Origin: Thecamonas trahens ATCC 50062
Lineage: Eukaryota > Apusozoa > Apusomonadida > Apusomonadidae
Assembly (NCBI RefSeq): GCF_000142905.1
Contig: NW_013657629.1
Location: 178,460 to 242,459 of the forward strand
Direction: 5' to 3'
DNA length: 64,000 nt
Positions 59,401 to 64,000 of the stretch are shown in pieces (positions within the stretch are counted from its first letter, which is position 1; each line of letters opens with the position of its first letter). Position numbers and translations under genes: made by a program. The notes under the pieces were generated by a model, which saw only the letters and a program-made list of their open reading frames with translations, searched no databases and was not told where the DNA came from.

Positions 59401-61752
59401 GCGCGCTGGCCCCGCTGCGGCGGCACCGGCATCACTCGATCCGCCGCCGGTCGACGACGCACCAGAGGCGGCACCTCCGAGACCGGCTGCGGTTGGGATG
59501 AGCAGCGAGTGCTCCGAGGGCGACGAGGCAACCGAGAACTGGTCGGAGCGCCCGTCGTCAGACTCGGACGGCGAAAAGTAGCGCGGCGAGTGGCCGCCTG
59601 GCGAGCGCGGCGAGCGGCCGGCCACAAAGAGCGTGCGGTCACGGATCGGGACCGAGGTGCCCGAGTAGGTCCTAGCTCTCGCGGCGCGTGACGGTGAAAT
59701 GGTCAAGGAGCGACCGACAACGGAGCGGTCGTCGCGGGAGTGTGCGCGGGCATGGCCACGCCCGCGCGACGGGCCAGGGACTGAGCAGCCAAAGACAGCA
59801 GCATCAAACGAGGCAAACGAGGCAAGGACGTCAGGCTCGTGGACGCGTGAGTCGCGCGGGCGACGGAGATTGAACGAGTGGTGGGCAAAGGAGGATGCGG
59901 CGGCGGAGGCGGCAGCGGCGGCCTCGGGTGACTCCCACTGGCCGACGGAGGAGCCAACAGAGGAGCCGAGAAGAACGTCGCCAGAGATGTTGGACTCCCC
60001 GGAAAAGGGAAGGCGGGCGTTGATGACGCGGGTGGAGAGGTGGGTCATGGCGAGGGTACGGAGCGAGGAGGCAAGGTGGCCACCAAGTGAGCTGTGGCCA
60101 CGGAGCGAGGGATCGACGACCGGGTTCGGCCCGACAGCCGGGGCTGTGGCGTGCGGGAGACGCTGGAGCGGGCGGACCCTGCCGGGTGCTGCGTCGATTT
60201 CAAAGAACGAGACAGCAAGCCAGTACGGAGCCTTGGCGCGGAGCTTGCCGTGGAGCACGTCGGGCTCTTCGAGGAGGAAGAGCGGAACAGCGTGGAGTGG
60301 CGGTGGGGCGAGGCAGAGGATTTCAGCGCCGACGCCGTTGTCGATCATGCGGTGCTTAGTGAGGAGTGCGAGCGAGTTGTCGACAGAGAAGACGGCGGTG
60401 CCCGGCGAGACAATGATGATGGACTGTCCGGTGCGGACCATGTTGCGGTCGACGTTGTGCTGGTCAAAGACGTTGAGGCAGAGGTTGATGGCCTCGAGGA
60501 TGTTGCCCTCGCGGGCAAGCGAGATGAAGGAGCGCGGCGACGAGAGAGCGGCCTCAAGGACGGCGGCGGCGGCCGGGGAGTCGGCAGCGTGCTTGCGAAT
60601 GAGAAAGAGGCGGGCCGAGGCGACAAAGGAGCAGAACTCAGCCTTGAGACGGACAATGAGCGAGTCCCACGAGGAGCGGGTCTCGGTGTCGACGAGGAGC
60701 TTGTAGACGTCAAAGTGCGGGGCGAGCGGCGGGGCGCCGAGCGCGTCTGCGACGTTGTCGGTGTGCAGGCGGGCAAAGAGTACGATGGAGACAGCGTGCT
60801 GGCAGCCTTCGGCGACCCAGCGGGTGCAGAGCTCCTCAAGGAAGCGAGTGGCTTTTTCAAAGAGCAAATCGCCCGAGGTCGGGTGCCACTCCCACATCTC
60901 GGCAGCCATCTGGACGAGGATGAACACCTGGGCCGAGTACGAGCGGACAGTAAACTTGGTCTTGTGCGTGACAACGCCTGAGAGCACGCTCGCGCCACCG
61001 CGGATCATAGAGCGGACGGAGACGGTAATGCCGACGCAAGTGAGCGACTTGCCGGTGTAGACGCACGGGGCGTCGCGGGCCATGGCGCCCATGAACCGCC
61101 ACATGTCGGATCGCCCGATGTACTGCGACTTGAAGGTGACTTCGACGTGGTCGACCTGGACCCGGTCGAGCTCGTTCGAGCTGAGCTTGGTGATGCGGAC
61201 CTGCTGCCGGTCGCGGAGGCCAAAGGCGCTTGCAACTGCGCGACTCACCGAGATCCGCAGGTTCGACCGCTTGGTGAGACCAGCCGCGGTCGGCCGGATC
61301 GAGTGGTACAGGACCTGCGCGCCGGCGGCGGCATCATCATCACTAGTCGCACCGGCATGGGCGCCTTCTTCCGGCGAGCCATCACCATCCTGCTTGACAC
61401 CTGCCACCGAGCTGCGGCGAGAGGAGGGAAACGAGGCTGTGTCGGGGTCAGCGCCGTTGCCCGACGGGCTGGTAGCAGCAGCATGCTCTGTGTTGGCGGC
61501 ATCGTCGGTGGCTTCAACCGATGCGATGGCAACCATGTCCCCAGGACCAAAGCCGGCCAAGTGGTTGAGGTTGACCACCACATCAGCGCCTTCGTACTCG
61601 CTCTGCTTGTGGACCCAGAGCGTGACGGTGACAGGGCGGACAGACTTGGCCACAGAGCCGGCTGCTGCTGTCGGAGAAGCGCCTTGGTTGGCCGTGGTTG
61701 AGCTCGAGCTTGCAGCTGCTGCAGGTGCGCGTGTGCGGTAGAACCGCACCAT
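56458..61752 (-). CDS. DEPDC5: GATOR1 subunit IML1/DEPDC5
   Basis: A single 5.3-kb exon, 1764 residues; the GATOR1 complex (with NPRL2/NPRL3) restrains TORC1 on the lysosome/vacuole when amino acids are low. Near the N-terminus VTLWVHKQSEYEGADVVVNL and the long IML1 domain (about 200-520) with EVTFKSQYIGRSDMWRFMGA, VFILVQMAAEMWEWHPTSGD, LEAINLCLNVFDQHNVDRNM, VIIVSPGTAVFSV-like and HRMIDNGVGAEILCLAPPPL are all hallmark segments. Later comes the family's SEYDWNAQDNMVSGM (about 1050), a degenerate DEP domain and the CTD with MELQWLVASGVSIREFLTSC. Low-complexity Ser/Ala/Arg linkers enlarge the middle. The last 200 residues carry an unusual pair of helix-turn-helix-like modules (separate entry). 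NPRL2/3 are not in the window. Confidence 0.95.
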   Translation of the reverse strand: MVRFYRTRAPAAAASSSSTTANQGASPTAAAGSVAKSVRPVTVTLWVHKQSEYEGADVVVNLNHLAGFGPGDMVAIASVEATDDAANTEHAAATSPSGNGADPDTASFPSSRRSSVAGVKQDGDGSPEEGAHAGATSDDDAAAGAQVLYHSIRPTAAGLTKRSNLRISVSRAVASAFGLRDRQQVRITKLSSNELDRVQVDHVEVTFKSQYIGRSDMWRFMGAMARDAPCVYTGKSLTCVGITVSVRSMIRGGASVLSGVVTHKTKFTVRSYSAQVFILVQMAAEMWEWHPTSGDLLFEKATRFLEELCTRWVAEGCQHAVSIVLFARLHTDNVADALGAPPLAPHFDVYKLLVDTETRSSWDSLIVRLKAEFCSFVASARLFLIRKHAADSPAAAAVLEAALSSPRSFISLAREGNILEAINLCLNVFDQHNVDRNMVRTGQSIIIVSPGTAVFSVDNSLALLTKHRMIDNGVGAEILCLAPPPLHAVPLFLLEEPDVLHGKLRAKAPYWLAVSFFEIDAAPGRVRPLQRLPHATAPAVGPNPVVDPSLRGHSSLGGHLASSLRTLAMTHLSTRVINARLPFSGESNISGDVLLGSSVGSSVGQWESPEAAAAASAAASSFAHHSFNLRRPRDSRVHEPDVLASFASFDAAVFGCSVPGPSRGRGHARAHSRDDRSVVGRSLTISPSRAARARTYSGTSVPIRDRTLFVAGRSPRSPGGHSPRYFSPSESDDGRSDQFSVASSPSEHSLLIPTAAGLGGAASGASSTGGGSSDAGAAAAGPARKPGSTAARVYDADNPFKPLTQQGRNASRRRWTHIAPASAQVVAQTSGCASFTPSGPNWLSLCSPALLPLTTDFYPDSSELRQRGFQQRPHSVTPDLDDVKYAAMSAMMKELVSQRLAQGFQLYVPDAAEATKSAHTALFPWLAGRGAASNSPPKIPARTTSRISSRRLTASSRRQARKLLASPEPGADGGGSATVKMSIGQTYHEITEGDNETIQVTIHGLPPDSDYLKSMRFDYEYYTWTLLSDAYVVSRVELTPHLLSEYDWNAQDNMVSGMLEPSQPQVTPLAWWRVRLALVPDLDSARDPETAAGAFSKFVSNIVRTARSEQQTALAVRVAPSVSGAAVGVYRGRSRGRHRSGSTATAPRSGEDITTGFRISLLYPYLKFTCGVGEFGAALGEYVAMRDACGEVLHAVAHRVSHVAATTRVESVPDTISAYYWGLLSHVAACLANAAGDIAISGASVITTLKTNMCLDARLDAAALAAVFVDRGWLEPLRGAVHAAAASGTVATAAVTDAASSSYSWAVAGPAKPLAELAQLRVLPEPSTVALPNGDIDVPELLANYFPSAADEADMAASPAFRLVDLDALDSTGRPEWLKIEYEGAYWPSKVWHMELQWLVASGVSIREFLTSCTRRARQCGFSLVQVPVGSRGRERTPIWRARTHIGLDPTLVADQPHLLPLVKATVLARFEFLLDNVQREPETGTMSRTYLHVSGVAVLYEADDGFWWSGNPMQPDQALWELFRAFTAFCADANRILQLLYPADERYTLAAAHGGHELHTELVAWLRARAEASLRQGALFAVQARRLGVTETLLNSFRSGGRSRKVEGALLAMYGGGEAVRELVLDEFDARDLPGGQEPSVAKLSDELCNWLREQLVRVPDRNELAKRLGVSPVLLQRFATGRRVKLVENMLLLHFGRAVQIDEEAEAAAAAAASAAAAAADVAAALAAGKIEAAGDASRLVLYYTLSGIDWDMQAQLLSGSS
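56645..57010 (-). other. tandem HTH-like modules at the C-terminus of IML1
   Basis: Two copies of a roughly 33-residue pattern: RRLGVTETLLNSFRSGGRSR followed by KVEGALLAMYGG (about residues 1585-1617) and KRLGVSPVLLQRFATGRRVK followed by LVENMLLLHFG (about 1666-1697). The shared form (K/R)RLGVxxxLLxxFxxGxRxxxVExxLLxxxG looks like the helix 2-turn-helix 3 of XRE/homeodomain-like folds, or a plant ARID/'TOR-associated' helical motif. I know no such pair in fungal or animal IML1/DEPDC5. Confidence 0.6.
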
Positions 61753-62082
61753 GGCCGAAGTTGTGGTGGGGGGGGGGAAGAGGGGTGCTGGCTGTCTTGC
61801 CCGAGCCGGAGTCAGAGCCCGGACTTGGGCTTGCGAGGGGCGGTCACCATGCGAGGTGGCTCATCGATCGCTGATAGATGAGGCTCGTTTGTTTCAATCG
61901 GGGAAAGCTAGAGGGGGGAAATAGAGCCGTAGATGGCTGGGTGGCTGGCTTGGTGGCTGGCTGGCCGCCTACCTGCTGAGAGAGCGGCAGGTGTGGCTTC
62001 CCAGTGTGTTGAAAGCCACGAGCGGCAGGTAGTAGGATGCCACCGCGAGTCAAGGATGCGTCTAGAGGGAGGGCGGTGAGGC
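61753..62082. other. short spacer, nothing recognised
   Basis: 330 bases between the 4-TM gene's stop and the IML1 start. The IML1 promoter must lie in it; GGCTGGCTGG-type short repeats occur near 61935-61970. Confidence 0.5.
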
Positions 62083-62493
62083 CTACGCCGACTTGGCCTT
62101 GGCATCGGCATCGGTGCAGCCGTTGTGCATGGAGATGAGCCAAGGGGTGTAGGAGGTGGCCATGACGAAAAAGACGCCGTAGACGGCGAGCGGGACCGAG
62201 GCGAAGCCGGCAGCAGCGATCTGCGGATAAGCGATGAGGACAAGGAAGATGGTCTTGTAGACAACCTGCATGAGGACAAGAGCCTTGCATGCGTGCGGAG
62301 CGTAGAGGCCGATGAAGGAGACGATGAGGACGGCTGTCCACATGGCGGCAAGGAGTGCGGCAAAGTTGTCGGACCACGTCCCAAACTTGCCCTCGAACAG
62401 GTGCTCCTCGGCAAGGCCGGTCCACAGCAGGGCACAGACTGGGAGCAGGACAACAATGTTGAGGATGTACGGGTAGCGTTCAATAAGAGCCAT
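62083..62493 (-). CDS. four-helix small membrane protein, family unknown
   Basis: A 136-residue protein from ATG 62493 (MALIERYPYILNIVVLLPVC). Four hydrophobic segments: about 10-27, 48-66, 74-92 (LVLMQVVYKTIFLVLIAYP) and 100-118. The motif QVVYKTIFL after GLYAPHACKAL recalls small bacterial and protist four-TM proteins of unknown function, from memory only. The tail DADAKAKSA is hydrophilic. An in-frame ATG at 62565 would prepend 24 non-conserved-looking residues, so 62493 is preferred. No intron. Confidence 0.7.
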   Translation of the reverse strand: MALIERYPYILNIVVLLPVCALLWTGLAEEHLFEGKFGTWSDNFAALLAAMWTAVLIVSFIGLYAPHACKALVLMQVVYKTIFLVLIAYPQIAAAGFASVPLAVYGVFFVMATSYTPWLISMHNGCTDADAKAKSA

Positions 62494-62793
62494 CGTTGCC
62501 TGTAATAAGCGTGCCGTGTGCAGAGTTGCAAAGTGTACGGTATGGCCCACGCGTGCGTTGGCCACGTCCTACCAATCAAAAGAGTACGTCAATGGCCACA
62601 ATGCGGGCCCACAAGCCAAAGATCAATGGCCACGCCATGTTGATCAATGGCACGCCATGTTGATCAATGGCCACACCGTGTCTCCAACCACCAACCAACC
62701 AACCGCCAACCAACCACCGGCCACCCACCACAAGCCCACCACCTTTCACCTCTGCCAACACTCCGCTCCCACCCCCGGACAGCGAGTGCAGGT
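62494..62793. promoter_or_regulatory. divergent spacer with short direct repeats
   Basis: 300 bases between divergent starts. The motif CGCCATGTTGATCAATGGC occurs twice in tandem (about 62634-62670) with a related third copy just upstream, and an AACC-rich tract (62690-62725) follows. Possible regulatory repeats for both genes; GTGCAGGT before the plus-strand start could instead be a splice acceptor. Confidence 0.45.
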
Positions 62794-64000
62794 ATGGGCC
62801 AGTACCTTGCGCGGAATGTGGAGCGAAGGGGAGACGGGCAGCTGAAGCGGTCCGAGGGCAATGCCGCTGTGGTGGCAGAGCTGCTCGAGGGTGTTGTCCA
62901 TATCAACGACAACTTTCCCCGTGAGGCCGCCATTGCCTTTGCCTCCCCGCTCACCTTCCCCTCTTCCGTATCCTCACTGGACGCCTTTGAGGCTCTCCCA
63001 GACTATGTTCACGACCCGTCTGCCCACGCCATTGTCTCGCTGGTACGTACCCTCCTCCTCCCCCCCCGTGNNNNNNNNNNNNNNNNNNNNNNNNNNNNNN
63101 NNNNNNNNNNNNNNNNNNNNNNNNNNNNNNNNNNNNNNNNNNNNNNNNNNNNNNNNNNNNNNNNNNNNNNNNNNNNNNNNNNNNNNNNNNNNNNNNNNNN
63201 NNNNNNNNNNNNNNNNNNNNNNNNNNNNNNNNNNNNNNNNNNNNNNNNNNNNNNNNNNNNNNNNNNNNNNNNNNNNNNNNNNNNNNNNNNNNNNNNNNNN
63301 NNNNNNNNNNNNNNNNNNNNNNNNNNNNNNNNNNNNNNNNNNNNNNNNNNNNNNNNNNNNNNNNNNNNNNNNNNNNNNNNNNNNNNNNNNNNNNNNNNNN
63401 NNNNNNNNNNNNNNNNNNNNNNNNNNNNNNNNNNNNNNNNNNNNNNNNNNNNNNNNNNNNNNNNNNNNNNNNNNNNNNNNNNNNNNNNNNNNNNNNNNNN
63501 NNNNNNNNNNNNNNNNNNNNNNNNNNNNNNNNNNNNNNNNNNNNNNNNNNNNNNNNNNNNNNNNNNNNNNNNNNNNNNNNNNNNNNNNNNNNNNNNNNNN
63601 NNNNNNNNNNNNNNNNNNNNNNNNNNNNNNNNNNNNNNNNNNNNNNNNNNNNNNNNNNNNNNNNNNNNNNNNNNNNNNNNNNNNNNNNNNNATAATGCAC
63701 CGACTACACGCCCCATCCCCCCACCTTGTCCCACCTCCCTCTCCCCGCCCGCTCGCTTCCGTCCCCGATCACGGCCTTTTCCGCTCAACGGCAAACGGCG
63801 TTGATCAACCGCCGTCATGCTCACCCCCTCCCCCCAACATACGCACAGGAAAAGCACCCAGTCTCCGGCGCGCCGCTGTACTCGCTGGGAGGTGGCAAGG
63901 CGAGCGTGTGCTCAGTCAGCACGCTCGCCAAGCACCTGGAAGTGGCCAGCTCGCCGACGAACGAGATGCGGGCGCTGGTGGAGGCCAACCCGCAGGCGAT
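62794..64000 (+). CDS. unknown N-myristoylation-type protein, 3' end outside window
   Basis: Exon 1 (62794-63042) encodes MGQYLARNVERRGDGQLKRS, then NAAVVAELLEGVVHINDNFP and ends DPSAHAIVSL at a GTACGTACC donor, phase 0. A gap (63071-63691) lies in the intron, which ends CATACGCACAG. The next exon starts at 63849 with EKHPVSGAPLYSLGGGKASV, CSVSTLAKHLEVASSPTNEM and runs off the window. Gly2 followed by QYLARN fits N-myristoylation, so it may be membrane-associated. I do not recognise the family. If more exons lie in the gap the join may differ. Confidence 0.6.
63071..63691. other. assembly gap (N)
   Basis: 621 undetermined bases inside an intron of the last gene; the left flank is a C-rich run. 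Confidence 0.95.

Overview
The window is 64 kb of a compact, GC-rich eukaryotic (protist) nuclear genome, given as one scaffold piece with three runs of N (9553-9842, 52780-52879, 63071-63691). About 30 protein genes lie on both strands. Nothing looks prokaryotic: genes have spliceosomal introns, mitochondrial presequences, nucleolar factors, a class I PI3-kinase, GATOR1 and cilium proteins. Few genes have introns, and nearly all the introns I can place start with GTACG. SHIPPO-repeat and RPGRIP1L-type proteins imply a flagellated cell. From GC content, gene mix and style my best guess is an apusomonad such as Thecamonas trahens; this is inference from memory, not a search result.

Layout. 1-9442 (all minus): valyl-tRNA synthetase (3' end cut by the window edge), a stand-alone ABC ATPase, a Mid1-like stretch-channel subunit, a class I PI3-kinase catalytic subunit. 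10219-15275 (plus): a cold-shock-like/T1 (KCTD-type) protein, a HAL2-type 3'-phosphonucleotidase, a TBC-PH RabGAP. 15283-18151 (minus): a PTAR1-like prenyltransferase alpha-repeat protein and a membrane RBR/IBR-type E3. 18697-26431: ECHDC1-like enzyme (+), a mitochondrial helical-repeat protein (-), cysteine desulfurase NFS1 (+) and an OSCA/TMEM63 channel (+). 26439-31509 (minus): a SHIPPO protein built of 192-bp tandem repeats and a terminal nucleotidyltransferase with an RGG tail. 32122-42696: a basic low-complexity protein, NOP16, a DUF1295 membrane enzyme, a URB2-like nucleolar giant and a disrupted 2-oxoglutarate oxygenase. 43328-53512: a 44-residue membrane protein, RPGRIP1L, TMEM222, an F-BAR protein, CAF16-type ABC ATPase and mitoribosomal mS38. 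53699-64000: an unknown helical protein, GATOR1 subunit IML1/DEPDC5, a four-helix membrane protein and the start of an unknown N-myristoylated protein.

The genes do not form one pathway. Themes recur: ribosome and translation (ValRS, NOP16, URB2, mS38), growth signalling (PI3K, IML1), mechanosensing (Mid1-like, OSCA), cilium (SHIPPO, RPGRIP1L) and mitochondrion (NFS1, mS38, the 19475-21763 protein).

Points most worth attention: the GTACG splice donors; five genes that each need exactly one extra base next to a short homopolymer to be read through (plus an in-frame TAG in one of them); a tandem pair of helix-turn-helix-like modules at the C-terminus of IML1; a cold-shock-like plus T1 architecture; a hidden two-exon microprotein with a KKXX tail; and several minisatellites whose unit is a multiple of three inside or beside genes.
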